A stretch of DNA of 64,000 bases from Trichobilharzia szidati (GCA_944472155.2 OX235272.1:83210020-83274019), one strand, 5' to 3'. Positions 20,165-30,262 are shown, counted from the first letter of the stretch. The notes: generated by a model not told the origin, from the letters alone. Made by a program: numbers and translations.

Positions 20165-20601
20165 AAATGGTTGCTGGTTTGCCTGATAGAATTCAGTCTG
20201 TACCAAACAAAGGACTAAACGTGTCACACTAGTTACTGACTAGTGTCCAATCAAAAATATCCAATACAGTCCTACAGGAGGTCAATCGTGAGCCTAAATA
20301 GCTCAGTGGTAACGTCTCTAACTGCAGAACTGGGTGATGCGGATTCGAATCTCATAAGGGACATGAGTTCCTTCAAGGTTGTGTATACTCCTTGCTGACT
20401 GGGAGTGCCAACTAGCACGAAACCTGGGTAAAGGCAGATCGCCTCCAACCGTCTAATATCATCAAATCAATGTGCACCGTGATGGCAAGCCACCTAGCAT
20501 GGTGGCCACGTTGCAAGCGTGGCTGATAGAATTCAGTCTACACAGAAGATAGGACTAGACACATTACACTAGTTACTGACTAGTGTTCAATCAAAAATAT
20601 A
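20165..20601 (+). mobile_element. SINE-D copy, more than one unit long (partial tandem)
   Basis: The segment TGATAGAATTCAGTC...CACTAGTTACTGACTAG at about 20179-20252 is repeated at about 20522-20591, a spacing near 343 bases. The copy therefore contains one complete unit plus the start of the next. Inside are the head (TAGCTCAGTGGTAACGTCTC, B box GGATTCGAATCTC) and the stem II-like GTGCCAACTAGCAC followed by GAAAC. Overlapping-unit structure is unusual for a plain SINE. Confidence 0.65.
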
Positions 20602-20619
20602 AATTTATCCGATCAAGCA

Positions 20620-20955
20620 CTTTCAGAAATTTCAGGATTTCATCATGAGCTGACACCGGTTAGAGAACTGGACAGTTGTTTAGTCCCATCTTCAGACTGT
20701 CAATCAGTGTGCATCCACCGGGGTTCGAATTCAGGACCCTCCAGTTACAAGGCGAGTGAGCTTATAGACCATTCTGCCATTGGTACTCGTTCCAACAGCT
20801 AGCCCATGAATTCCAACTTCTGTAAATTCACAATATGGTGCAACCACTAGCTAATGTCATCTGTGGCGAGTATTTGTCCTCATACCTGACCTGCTGTACC
20901 CCACTGACCATGACTTCTCACTAGAAGCCAGGTAACTAGCGAGTATCATATTTTT
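20620..20955 (-). mobile_element. SINE-A copy with leader
   Basis: Minus copy with a full leader (right end, 20815-20955) and head (GGGTTCGAATTC in plus reading). The ribozyme region is shortened; GGACTAAACAACTGTCC remains from the GAAA part. The tail runs to about 20620. Confidence 0.75.
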
Positions 20956-20956
20956 C

Positions 20957-21574
20957 AATTATAGTAATAATAATAGCTTTATTCTAAACGGTACTTTTGA
21001 TGCAAAAAGGAATTTTCAGAATGTAGTAATACAGTATTGCATCTAACTTTCTCATTACAGGGGTAATAATTGAAACAGAACATTTACATTGATAACATTG
21101 TTCAATTAGAATGTGAATATAAAATAGAATGAAGTAAAAATAATAACAATAATGTAACAGTGAAAAAAATGAAGTCTTACTTATAGTTCCACAGTAATTT
21201 GGTAATCTCCTGTCTTACGCTTTTCTCAGCAAATAAAATATGTACTAAATAAGGTATTGTAGAGTTTTGTACCTAGTTGTCCGAGTGCATAATCTTCAAG
21301 GTTGCTTCTAGTTCCCCTACCTGATGAGATGAAAGGAGAGAGTTATGTATAGAGAGGAAGGTTGCTCAGAGTCTGACAAGATAATATTTTCTAATTTCTT
21401 GCAGAATTCCATTCGTTATATCTACAATAAATAATATTAACCAGTTGTTTTAGCAACACTCCACTTGCTCTACTAACGGCTTTTATTGCCCTACACAATA
21501 TAACAAAGTCTTTTTTAAGTAGCCCAGGAAAGAGTAAGGGTGATCAATAAAACAATATAGGCAGAATACAAGAA
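20957..21574 (-). pseudogene. CR1-like LINE 3' end
   Basis: At its 3' end (left side in plus reading) it has ATAATAATAGCTTTATTCTAAA and CAGTATTGCATCTAACTTTC, matching the 3' untranslated end of the 51549-53335 copy. Further right the decayed thumb region is seen (TTGCCCTACACAATAT, AAGTAGCCCAGGAAAGAGTAAGGG). No frame is open over useful length. Confidence 0.7.
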
Positions 21575-21675
21575 TTAACCGATATTCAAGTGTTGGTTTG
21601 GATTTTCATCATGAGCTGACATCGGTTGGAGAACCAAAAGTGTTAATGACAGTTGAAAATGACGTTTATTTTCCC
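21575..21675 (-). mobile_element. SINE-A tail fragment
   Basis: TTCAAGTGTTGGTTTGGATTTTCATCATGAGCTGACATCGG is split here in plus reading, the inverted SINE-A tail. It stops before the ribozyme part. It sits at the broken end of the CR1 copy. Confidence 0.65.
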
Positions 21676-21701
21676 ATATATATATATATATATATATATA
21701 A
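21676..21701. repeat. TA microsatellite
   Basis: Thirteen AT dinucleotides in a row at the junction between a SINE-A fragment and a PLE piece. Confidence 0.9.
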
Positions 21702-22745
21702 TCAAAAGAAACGAGTTGGATAAAACTCACAACTTGATAAACAACGTCTTTAACGATATCAAATTCACAAGAAAAGAAGGAACCAAGAACAAAATCCCAT
21801 TTTTGGACGTCTTAGTCAAGTGAACAAACACAGAGGAATTAGAAACTCACGTTTATAGAAAATCAACTCACACAGACCAAATACTGAATTACAACAGTAA
21901 CAATCCAATAACACACAAAAGGAGTTGTATACAAACACTATTCAAATAGGGCCAGGACTCATTGCAGCACTCCCATCTTAAGGAAAATTGAAGAAAGATA
22001 TCTCATGGACGTCTTTTGAAAGAATAGATATCCAAGGAATTTCATCAAAAGACATGTACTCCCAAGGCAACCTATCAAATCAAAGGCCCCCAAGGAAAGC
22101 ACAAAGAAAATCGACCTACCATATATAAAGGAAATCTCAAAAGTCACTACAAGACTCTTCAAACTTTTAGGAATTGATGTTGCACACAAACCAACAAAAT
22201 CACTTCAATCAGCTTTATGTCAACCAAAAGATTCAAAAACGAAAGAAGATAAAATCAACTTCATCTACAAAATAAATTGTAACAACTGCGAAAAACACTA
22301 CACTGACCTAAGTGTACGTCCCCTTCGTCTTCGTATCCATGAATATAAGCTAGCCATCAAAAGGCATGACATCCACTCCCTCATATCACTACATCAATTC
22401 GACTGGGACAACGTTCAAATATTAAACAGAGGAAACATCAAAAATGCTAGAGAATTTTTAGAAGCCTGGCATTCCAGTGAATCGTCAATCAATAGACACA
22501 TCGAGATAAGAAGGAAATCTCACACACAAAGGATCAAAGTTCAAATCAAGGAAACAATCAACACTAATACCAATACAAGTAGCCTGGAGAGTGTGGAAAC
22601 ACACGAAAACAACCAGTCACGTTCAAGGTCACCAGAAGAGATGACTAATAAACTCGTGGAGAAATTTAAAATCTCCCTTCAAATTGAAGTATGTGCTGAT
22701 GATGTTGCCTAGAAGGGCAATGAAAGCTTCGCAATTATAAATCAT
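21702..22745 (+). pseudogene. Penelope-like element, RT end plus divergent endonuclease
   Basis: The early part encodes a FLDVLVK-like strand from the end of the RT (KIPFLDVLV, then ETHVYRKSTHTDQILNYNSN), with stops and frameshifts. A long readable stretch follows: PTKSLQSALCQPKDSKTKED, INFIYKINCNNCEKHYTDLS, RPLRLRIHEYKLAIKRHD and SRSPEEMTNKLVEKF to a stop at about 22710. The HYTDLSVRPL segment is where the GIY-YIG core Y-G-T--PL sits, so the endonuclease has lost key residues (glycine to aspartate, YIG eroded). This is a different PLE lineage from the CACGASYIG type. Confidence 0.75.
22692..22735 (+). ncRNA. Candidate hammerhead at PLE 3' end
   Basis: The core CTGATGA (22696-22702) is exact. 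Stem II TTGCC/GGCAA (22705-22709 with 22716-22720) encloses a six-base loop, but the bases next to the core are unpaired. GAAA lies at 22722-22725, stem III is AG/CT, the H17 position is T, and stem I TGTG pairs with CGCA (22731 on, with a slip of one base). It overlaps the end of the PLE frame. Hammerheads at PLE ends are established knowledge; this copy is imperfect. Confidence 0.4.
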
Positions 22746-23345
22746 CCAGCTCAGAGAACACAACTACATCGAAATCATCCACTTGAGCTACAAATCTTCT
22801 CCATCATATCTGCATATATACCATTTTACACTAGTGATATTTCTCACTGCTGCAGAATAATAGCAGCTGAATGTCTTATGAAACAGTTCAGTGTACTCTG
22901 CAACCCTATTCTTTAGTTTTAATTAGACTTTTATATTCAAAAATGACGCCTAAAGTCAACCGAACAGCACATATTATTTGTTTCTAATTCAGTTTTAATA
23001 TCCATCCTTGAATGATTGGAACGAAATGTTCATCCTCTGTTGACACGCTGTGGTATGTGTTACTGATAAGATTTATCAGTAGTGTATAAAGAGGAGTTCA
23101 TCGGCATAATAAACATCAAATAACATGGAGATATATTTGATGTCAGAGGAAGCAAGTGATAGAGCGTTGCATAAATGCATGAGAGACGTGAAAGGAACAC
23201 AAAGAAACAAACACAATATGAAGTCCAGAAGTAGCACAATACGGAAGATCTGGGCAAGTGGTGGTTTGAAGATAAAAGTGTACATAATTTCGCTTTATAG
23301 CGATACCGAATTCCGAAATATTTTACGTTACAATGCCCACTTCTA
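22746..23345. other. No gene seen
   Basis: AT-rich. The overlapping frames on both strands at 23060-23450 are chance; there is no repeat match apart from the Sm-alpha copy that starts at the right edge. Confidence 0.45.
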
Positions 23346-23349
23346 GTAC

Positions 23350-23546
23350 GGACACTCCGAGGATGTCTAGTGGATGGATGGCAGTGAAATCCAGGATGCG
23401 CCACATGTAGTTCTATTTGGGACTCGTCAGCTAGTTGATGTACCTCCATTCCCCAGTCAGTGAGTCATGGTGTTCCTACTCTGAGACTCGAACCTAGTAC
23501 CCATCGTTTCAAACGCCAAAGCATTATCCACTACACCACTTGGGCC
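23350..23546 (-). mobile_element. Sm-alpha type SINE with degenerate hammerhead
   Basis: The minus strand begins GGCCCAAGTGGTGTAGTGGA (A box) with a B box GGTTCGAGTCTC. The Sm-alpha hammerhead region follows: GTACATCAACTAG, core CTGACGA, stem II start GTCCCAAATAG. Then comes a damaged stretch (AACTACATGT) where GGACGAAA is expected, and CATCCTGGATTTCACTGC. The core half and stem I are recognisable, but loss of GAAA should abolish cleavage. This family is well known from schistosomes. Confidence 0.85.
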
Positions 23547-23679
23547 AAGATAGTCATCACTTCTTGTTCAACGGGATTAGTAATTATTTAATTCACTTTG
23601 GCCTTTCCTGTTAATTGATTGGACGGAACTATTCGGCTCCTGATATAAACATTAAATGACACCCATTGTACAAAAGGTG

Positions 23680-23866
23680 GCTCTCATGGCCTAAGTGGTT
23701 TAGTTTATAGTACTTTGGCGTTAGAAACGATGAGTACTGGGTTAGAATCTCAGAGTTGGAACACCAACAATCACTCACCGGGGAATGCAAGTACATCCAC
23801 CAGCTGACGAGTTCGAAACAGGACAAAATGTGCGAACCCTGGACTCCACTGCTAGCCATCATCTTC
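23680..23866 (+). mobile_element. Sm-alpha type SINE, inverted partner
   Basis: Plus copy with head (GGCCTAAGTGGTTTAGT, B box GGTTAGAATCTC) and hammerhead region at 23791-23860. The core CTGACGA (23804-23810) is intact and the loop region GTTCGAAACAGGAC is altered. AAAA stands in place of GAAA (essential G12 lost) and CTGGACTCCACTGC follows the cleavage region. It lies 133 bases from an inverted copy, so the pair can fold as a hairpin. Confidence 0.85.
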
Positions 23867-24550
23867 CAAATTACTTAAATAGCACATAGAATATTTCCAG
23901 TGAAACAGTACGAGTCTTGTAGTTTCGTGCGCTGTAAATGTATAAATTCAAACTTATGATCAGTTGAATACTGAGGATGTGGTGGAGAGAATTTCACTGT
24001 TTATCAAATAATCGATAATTGTTGATCGCTGAAACCATTCTCACGGATAACATAACAGCTGCTTTTACGCTTTTCTGGTATTCAATCATTTTCAATCAAT
24101 GACTGTTGGTGTTAGACAAGTGCTTATTTTTGTGAAAGAAATTGAATAATTAAATATTAACTGTTTATGAATTCTGGGGAAACGTATAATTAATTGAAAG
24201 GAGGAGAAAAAGTTCCTACTACTACTACCGAAAAAATTGGCAAATAAATTTCTACAGTGAAAAATTGCAAATAATTTCATTGACAGAAAGGAAAAAAAAG
24301 AAAGTTATCAGATAACAAGTTTTCAAGATTTGACAGGAAAAAGGAATTATTCACAAACACACACGCACACACACACACGCTGAGATTATGTGTATGCGGA
24401 TATGGAAGTTAATAAATGAAAATCGATACTGTAATTATATTTTATTAAATGAACTTATGATAATTCGGTTAAGTAGAAAATTTTACTTCCTACAGCATGG
24501 AGTGTAACTCATTCGAATAGTGATTTACATTTTGAAGACAATAGGACTGA
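23867..24550. other. No gene; contains a CA-type microsatellite
   Basis: AT-rich. A run of CA dinucleotides with two CG steps lies at 24356-24380. No frame with support. Confidence 0.5.
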
Positions 24551-24554
24551 TATT

Positions 24555-24990
24555 TAAGTGTTGGTTTTCAGGGATTTGACTGGTTACAAGATTTTCGTCG
24601 TGGGCTGATATCGCTTAGAAAACCATTGGAAAATCGGCTGAGAGTAGTGGACAACTGTTTTGTCACAGTTTAGGACTGTCAGTCAGTAAGCACCCACCAA
24701 GGTCCGAAGCCAGGACCCTCTGCCACAAGGCGAGAGAACGTGTAGACCATTCAGGCACTGGTACTCGTTCCAAGAGGCTAGCCCATGAATTCCAACTTGT
24801 GTAAATTCACAATATGGTGCGACGACTAGCTAGTGTTATTTGCGCGTAACTGTTGTCTTACTTGACTTTGTGGACCCCGATGGTTATTACTTCTCAATAG
24901 AACTCCAGGTAACTTCCTGTATAGAGACAGTCCAATGGTTATCTGACTGATGTCAGCTCGCGATAAATCATGTAACAAAATATATCCCCG
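24555..24990 (-). mobile_element. SINE-A copy with leader, then inverted tail
   Basis: The minus copy (24555-24920) has tail, decayed ribozyme part (GTGACAAAACAGTTGTCC) and head. The leader ends at CACTGG-like and CTCCAGGTAACTTCC. From about 24925 a plus-strand tail follows (GGTTATCTGACTGATGTCAGC), so a partner copy has been reduced to its tail. Confidence 0.7.
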
Positions 24991-25007
24991 CAAACGAACA
25001 CATGAAA

Positions 25008-25165
25008 AAATTTTCAAGTATTGGATTTGTAGGGATTTTGTTTGATTGTATGGAGGATTTCATCATGAGCTGACATCAGCTAGAGAACCATTGGAAAGCC
25101 TGTAAGTACTGGACAGCTGTTTCGTCCTAGTTTGAGATACTTCATCGGTACGCACCCACCAGGGT
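25008..25165 (-). mobile_element. SINE-A copy, left half of a pair
   Basis: Tail TTCAAGTATTGGATTTGTAG, ribozyme region with GACGAAACAGCTGTCC on the minus strand, and the end of a head. The core is changed (CGATGAAGTATC), breaking stem II. Confidence 0.75.
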
Positions 25166-25425
25166 CCGAAGATGAAGCATTCACTCATCGAAGAAGACCT
25201 TGCGAAATGGTCGAGCTATGTCATGAATTGGCAGAAGTCATAATTCGTAGGCTGGCCATTGGATAGAATCCCAGTGGGTTAATGGTCTGCGAGCCAGAAG
25301 GTCCTGAGTTTGAACCCCGGTGGGTGCTTACTGTGAAGAGTCCCAAACTAGGACGAAACAGCTGTCCAATACTTTCAGGTTTTCCAGTGGTTCTCTAACT
25401 GATGTCAGCACATGAAAAGATGTTT
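25166..25425 (+). mobile_element. SINE-A copy, right half of a pair
   Basis: Leader remnant, head with B box GAGTTTGAACCC, then GTGAAGA core (C3 to G), stem II GTCC/GGAC, GAAA, ACAGCTGT, GTC and tail. It forms a head-to-head pair with the preceding minus copy. Confidence 0.75.
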
Positions 25426-25689
25426 TAACAGCCTAGTTGTGATAAGTTTGTTAGCAATAATTAGCCAATATTAACATTTCAAAGCGGGTACTGGTTGATA
25501 ATTAACCAGGAATATCAATACAAACAATTAAAAAGGTAGAAATGGCTACATACAGTGGATTACATAATGCCTTATTTTGGAAAATTTAGAGAGTAATTAA
25601 GCAATGAGTGGTTGGTTACGTGATAGGCAACTAGAGATGAAGGATTCAGAAAAATAAAATAATTTGGACAATGACAACTTCCAAATGGC

Positions 25690-26270
25690 CTTGGGAGGAG
25701 TGCAAAACTGTCAGGTTTTTACATTCATATAATGATGGCCAAAGTAAGGAAAGTGGCTACACGAATTTCTTCTAAACACGAAGATTTGGCTTCTTCAGGT
25801 GGATTCCGATAGCTTCAGCTATATGTAGAAGGAGTCCTAAAGCAAAATTAATATTAGTCGAAATGTGATAAATAATTTAAGATGCTTTATTAACATCAAC
25901 TTTATGCTCACTATCTACAAGGTGTTCTAAAACAAAGCTTGTTTGCTTCTTGCTTTTAACCATGCAAGATAATGTTCAGACATACGGTAATGAACCTGCC
26001 TAATTGTATGCCCGATGTAATTAGCTTCACGGGAGCAGTCGAACTGTTAGATACCCCTAGAGGAGTCGAAATTAGGTAGTCTGTCCTTTTTTTCTTGAAA
26101 GATAAATTGGAGTGGTTGTTAAGAGACAGTGTACCTCTGTTTCAGTGAATACACTTTTAACTGCACTCTCTTCAGGCATTTTACATTTTGATTTGAGATA
26201 AATCTTTGCTGAAATATGTTAACTTTCAACGCATGTAATCAAACGTGCATAGCTGCTAAAATAACACCTG
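25690..26270 (-). pseudogene. Penelope-like element GIY-YIG endonuclease piece, decayed
   Basis: The minus-strand translation in broken frames is collinear with the open frame at 3606-4382: KDRLPNFDSSRG, QFDCSREANYIGHTIRQVHY, MSEHYLAWL, a LKLSEST-RRSQIFVF segment and RRNSCSHFP. The GIY-YIG core is readable although stops occur, so it is an old copy of the same PLE lineage. Confidence 0.7.
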
Positions 26271-26277
26271 ACAAGTA

Positions 26278-26560
26278 AGTTGAGAGGTCATGACCGATGG
26301 GATCCACCAAGACAGGTTTCTCGCCAATAACATTGGCTGACAGTTGCGCTATAAATATCGCGAATTGGTAGTAATTGGAAATCATAGTTCAGTAGGTCGA
26401 GTTACAGTAGATGAATGGCCTAAGGTTGACCTTGTAACTAAAAAGTCAGCGGGATTCGAATCCTGGAGGTTGCTTATTGTTGGTGAGTCACCAAATAGGA
26501 CGAAACAAGTGTCCACTAATCCCTGGTTTTCTGTCAGCTCGTAATCAAACCTGTATTTTT
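26278..26560 (+). mobile_element. SINE-A copy
   Basis: Leader, head (B box GGATTCGAATCC), ribozyme region (TGAGTCACCAAATAGGACGAAACAAGTGTCC in parts) and a shortened tail. The core segment is not CUGANGA. Confidence 0.7.
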
Positions 26561-27170
26561 CAAATAATTTGATAAAGTTGTCATAAAGCTCTCTGAAAAT
26601 TAACTTTTCCAAAATCTGTAAACTGAACTCATTGAAGTTGGCATAATTAAATAAGTTGTTCTAAGAATTCGTCTTATCTTGTCACGTTCCATTTTCATGG
26701 TTCTTATTTATGTGATCAGTAATTTACTTGTACATTATTTATCAAGACAAATAATCCGTTGTTTGACATTATCTCTGACAGATCATTATTCTCTAATTTG
26801 AGTTCAAGATCATTATCAATCAATGAGGACACAAGAAGATTCAATGCCAAAAAAAGTAGTTCAGATTTTGGATTTTTTTGTTCGAGTACTTTTCAGTAGT
26901 TCTAAGTAATAAATAGATGTAATTAAGAATACATAAAGTCAACAAAGAGATCTCTTTTCTTAACTTCACTTCAGATTTGTACAGTTATTTAGTGGGTTTA
27001 CATGTACAATGTTAGTTGACAACAGAAGTCAGGGTTATTGTCAGTTAGTAACACAGTAAATCAAATTGTATAAGTTATAACAGTGTTTAGAAAATTGTAG
27101 ATATTCTCACGTAATTGGGAGCGTGGACATCTAATTAGTCAAGTGGTTGAAGTGACTGAGTTACAAAAAT
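26561..27170. other. No gene seen
   Basis: AT-rich with no recognisable element. Confidence 0.45.
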
Positions 27171-27174
27171 AAGT

Positions 27175-27340
27175 TTTCAAGAGTAAGTTAACAGGGATTT
27201 GATTGGTTTCAGTTAGGATCACGGGTTCATATCAGTTAATGGGTAATTGAAAACCAGGGTGTACTTAATAGCCCTTTCGTCCTAATTTGGGACTCTTCAT
27301 CAGTACACACACATCAGGAAGTTGGAATCCATAGGGTTTT
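27175..27340 (-). mobile_element. SINE-A copy, left half of a pair
   Basis: Minus copy with tail, stem I GTACTG against AAGTAC, core ATGAAGA (C3A), stem II GTCC/GGAC and GAAA. Stem III is altered (GGGCTATT). The head is mostly missing. Confidence 0.7.
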
Positions 27341-27344
27341 AAAT

Positions 27345-27510
27345 CCTATCTCATTGACTGGATGGTCTACGAACTTGTTTTGTAACGTGAAGGTCCTGGG
27401 TTCGAACTACGATGGTTATGCATTTCTGAAGAGTCGCAAACTAGGACGAAACAGCTGTCCAACGCTCACCGGTTTTCAGTGGTTCTCTAACTGATATCAT
27501 TTCTTGAGTA
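27345..27510 (+). mobile_element. SINE-A copy with intact hammerhead core, right half of a pair
   Basis: The head starts at TCATTGACTGGATGG and has B box GGGTTCGAACTAC. The ribozyme region and tail (GGTTCTCTAACTGATATCA) follow. It holds one of the few copies with all conserved core bases. Confidence 0.75.
27420..27465 (+). ncRNA. Hammerhead motif with intact conserved core
   Basis: The core CTGAAGA (27426-27432) fits CUGANGA. Stem II GTC/GAC has three pairs plus a loop (27433-27447), GAAA is at 27448-27451, stem III is ACAG/CTGT with no loop, and the cleavage triplet is GTC ending at 27459. Stem I GCATTT against CAACGC has four of six pairs. The zero-loop stem III would favour action as a dimer. 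Activity is possible but stem I is weak. Confidence 0.5.
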
Positions 27511-28049
27511 AACTACAAAAATAAGATTTATGAAATGATCTCAGATTCTTTGTGTGGGAATATTTTCTTCTATTTTAGAAGATAGAAAATTCTATCTTAT
27601 ATGCAGATGGAATAAATTGTCACAAAATGGAAAAATCGATCAAGTAATTATGGTTACGGCCTAGATTTGTTTTTACACTCAGGTCTTTTACGTAAGGAGG
27701 TACAGACAACAAACCTAGAGTGCGATCCTGAGTTTTACATGCTGCAAGCAGTCGGTAAGTATCCCCGAGAAATTGAAACCAATGGCATGTTTAAGATCCT
27801 CACATAAACTTTAAATCCTACTGGATTGTTTAGAGAAAATCTGTTTCACAGAAATCTGTTTTTTCGAAAAACTTTGCATTATTTATTTAAGAAGTTCGGT
27901 CACTTAATCATTAAATCCAATGACCTTATTTAATTTTATGAATTCAGACATGAGTCATGTTTTCACGGATAAACTGAATGTTTTGTAAACAGAATTTGGG
28001 ATTCATTGAGTTGAATTCAACTGCTTAAGAAAATAAGCCGTATCTCAGC
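27511..28049. other. No gene seen
   Basis: AT-rich spacer with no recognisable element. Confidence 0.45.
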
Positions 28050-28390
28050 GTGATCCCTGATCATAACAACCATAATACAAAAATAACACTCAAGAAACGT
28101 CTATTGTCAAGGTTCAGTGACAATAAATTTAAATATTTTGAGGTATGAATACATATGATGAGATCCACTGAGTACAAAGAACTAGTTATTTTAGTATAAT
28201 ACTTTGATAAAGCTATTAGCATTAAATAGCGAAACGTCAGTAAAAACAATATCGTTTTGTTTTTCATTCATTGGGGAATACAAAAACCGTTATTATAATG
28301 AATATCATATACCCAATGCCCATATGTTTTCAAACTGTTAAAAGTGAACTTGGTCTGGACATATATAACTTAATTAAAAACTAGTTATTA
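28050..28390 (+). mobile_element. PLE-like tail with hammerhead relic
   Basis: The stretch 28190-28380 is present in inverted form at 31550-31720 (shared blocks ATTAGCATTAAATAGC, ATCGTTTTGTTTTTCATTCA, AAAAGTGAACTTGGT). The AGCGAAACGTCAG block with short stem III is the PLE hammerhead style, hence the assignment. No PLE protein is attached, so the family is inferred. Confidence 0.5.
28200..28242 (+). ncRNA. Hammerhead relic of PLE style
   Basis: Stem I TACT/AGTA; core TTGATAAA where CUGANGA is expected (C3 to T, G8 to A, one extra A). Stem II GCTATT/AATAGC has six perfect pairs (28212-28217 with 28225-28230). GAAA follows, then the two-pair stem III AC/GT and cleavage triplet GTC. The stems are well kept but the core is not, so it is probably inactive. 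Confidence 0.45.
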
Positions 28391-28760
28391 TAGTATTAAA
28401 AAAAACATCTGAGAGAACAATCTTCACGTATTTCACATTTACACTAAAGATAATAAATGAAATGCCATTAAAATTCCTTTCCTCAGATGCATCGATTTAG
28501 AAATAGTGTTTACATGATGATTCCAGATTACTTAACTTACCAGAGTTAATCATTCTATATCTAGCTAAACTGCCCGGTAATCTAACCAACCGCGATCTAC
28601 TAGTTTCACTTATGTAACTGTCTTCACAATCATTTTGTGGTATTTAGCAAGTTACATCATTTTTCATAATTGAGTCCATCTAGTTGTTGAGTGGACAAAG
28701 TTCGCCTCTGAGTAAGATGGTTGTTTCAAATGCATTCCCAACCTATTCTTCTTCTTCCTC
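28391..28760. other. No gene seen
   Basis: AT-rich spacer. Confidence 0.4.
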
Positions 28761-28761
28761 T

Positions 28762-29004
28762 CCATTCCTTCGTATTCCAAGTCGAACATTGGGGAGGCTT
28801 CATGCTTGAGCTTTGAAGTTTCAGTATGTGTAGTGCTGTTCTTACGGGGTGGTTTTGCTAGACTTATTTCAAATCTTCCCTCTTTACTAGGCTTATTGCC
28901 AGCTAAGTGAGGTTTCTGATTGTGTCGACCGAGAATCAAAACTGGATGACATACTTGGTTTGTGAGCATTCTACGGTTATCACACCAACGCCACCTTAAT
29001 TCCA
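28762..29004 (-). mobile_element. SINE-B copy
   Basis: In plus reading: TTCGTATTCCAAGTCGAAC, GCTTTGAAGTTTCAGTA, TTACGGGGTGGTTTTGCTAG, CTTCCCTCTTTACTAGGC, and a head with TGAGCATTCTACGG near 28970. The head B box is mutated. The 115-codon minus frame across it is a by-product and has no protein relatives that I recognise. Confidence 0.7.
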
Positions 29005-30055
29005 GACTCACTAAGAATCCTACGTAGGGCCTCTGATGTCCCTTCTTTAAATGGCAGTACTGTTATGGCTTTGAATTCTTTATTATTTATATTATTCTCA
29101 TTATTTATTAATATTACCATTTTTGTCAGTCTTCAAACATTTCTGAATGAAGTCTGGTAGGTAGTTATTCACTAGAAATGTTTTTCTTGTCCATTTGATT
29201 CCATTATTTAAATCTTCTGACTCACCGGTTGGGCTCCTGGCTCAACGGTATTAACATTTAACAGAACCTATTTCTACTGACTTGGATGGGTTTAATCAAA
29301 GTCCAAGAACTTATTAGGAAGTGTTGGTTACCTGTATATTTCAGTCCCTAATCCACCATCCTGTCTTCGTTTTATTTTAAAATTGAGCATGGATAATTAA
29401 GTCTGTTCATTTTTCAACTCTAAAGGGATTTAGATTCCACCAGCTAATGAGTGTATATGCAGCATAGGGAATGTGTCATTCCCATATCTCTATCGTCACC
29501 TAGGAGCAGGATTATACGTTTCCAACTGTCCATAAATCTGTCTTATACCACTGCGGATATTGGTGAACTTATGGCCACTTCATTTGTTCACTAGTATATT
29601 TTATTCTGTTCTTTGAATACACTAGAGGATAGAAATAATCGAACACCTAATATTATTTGCTCAACTGAGACGTTATTCCTACTTATCGAGTGTATGATCA
29701 ATATTCATTTCGTTACAAACTGACTTCACAGTTACAATAATTGCGACATTAGTGTATAAACTTGTTACATCAAAATTAATCATTTTTCATCCTTTTCTGT
29801 TTTAATTTTCTCTGGCTTTCTTTTCATTAGATATGAATTAGTTAGCTTATGTTCTGGCAAATCTTTAATGGGACACAATATTGATGCTAAATATTTGGAA
29901 ATCCCATAGCGAGTTATTCGTAAAGTCAATCATTAACTTAACAGGGTATATATCTTTCTGAATTCTAATAGTATCAAACATTCTAATATGATTTTGTTGT
30001 TTCAGGGCATTATGTTAGGCCATTATGACTCACCCAAAAACGAGATCATTCATAT
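29005..30055. other. No gene seen
   Basis: A stretch of about 1 kb without open frames or repeats that I can match. It could be single copy. Confidence 0.45.
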
Positions 30056-30099
30056 GTAGGCTATAGGCACTTAATGGATATGATCAGTGTGTCTTCGTC

Positions 30100-30262
30100 T
30101 GTTGTAGGGGTAAAACTGTAGGTTAATGTGAAGCTACTGGATTCAATCTCTGGCTGGGTCGTGAGTCTGTACACTGATGAAGATTCCCAGGATAGGACGA
30201 AACATCTATCCAGTACTCCCTGATTTTCAGTGATCTCTGCGACTGATACTGTTTCGTGGCGA
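30100..30262 (+). mobile_element. SINE-A copy, diverged head
   Basis: A head-like part (B-box-like GATTCAATCTC) precedes the ribozyme region: GTACACTG, ATGAAGA (C3A), TCCC/GGAC stem II, GAAA, ACATCTAT, CCAGTAC. A shortened tail follows. Confidence 0.65.

Noticed and set aside
23060..23449. 129-codon minus frame
   Set aside because: It runs from unassigned AT-rich DNA into an Sm-alpha SINE, and no domain is recognisable.
28664..29011. 115-codon minus frame
   Set aside because: It covers a SINE-B copy; the frame is not kept in other copies.
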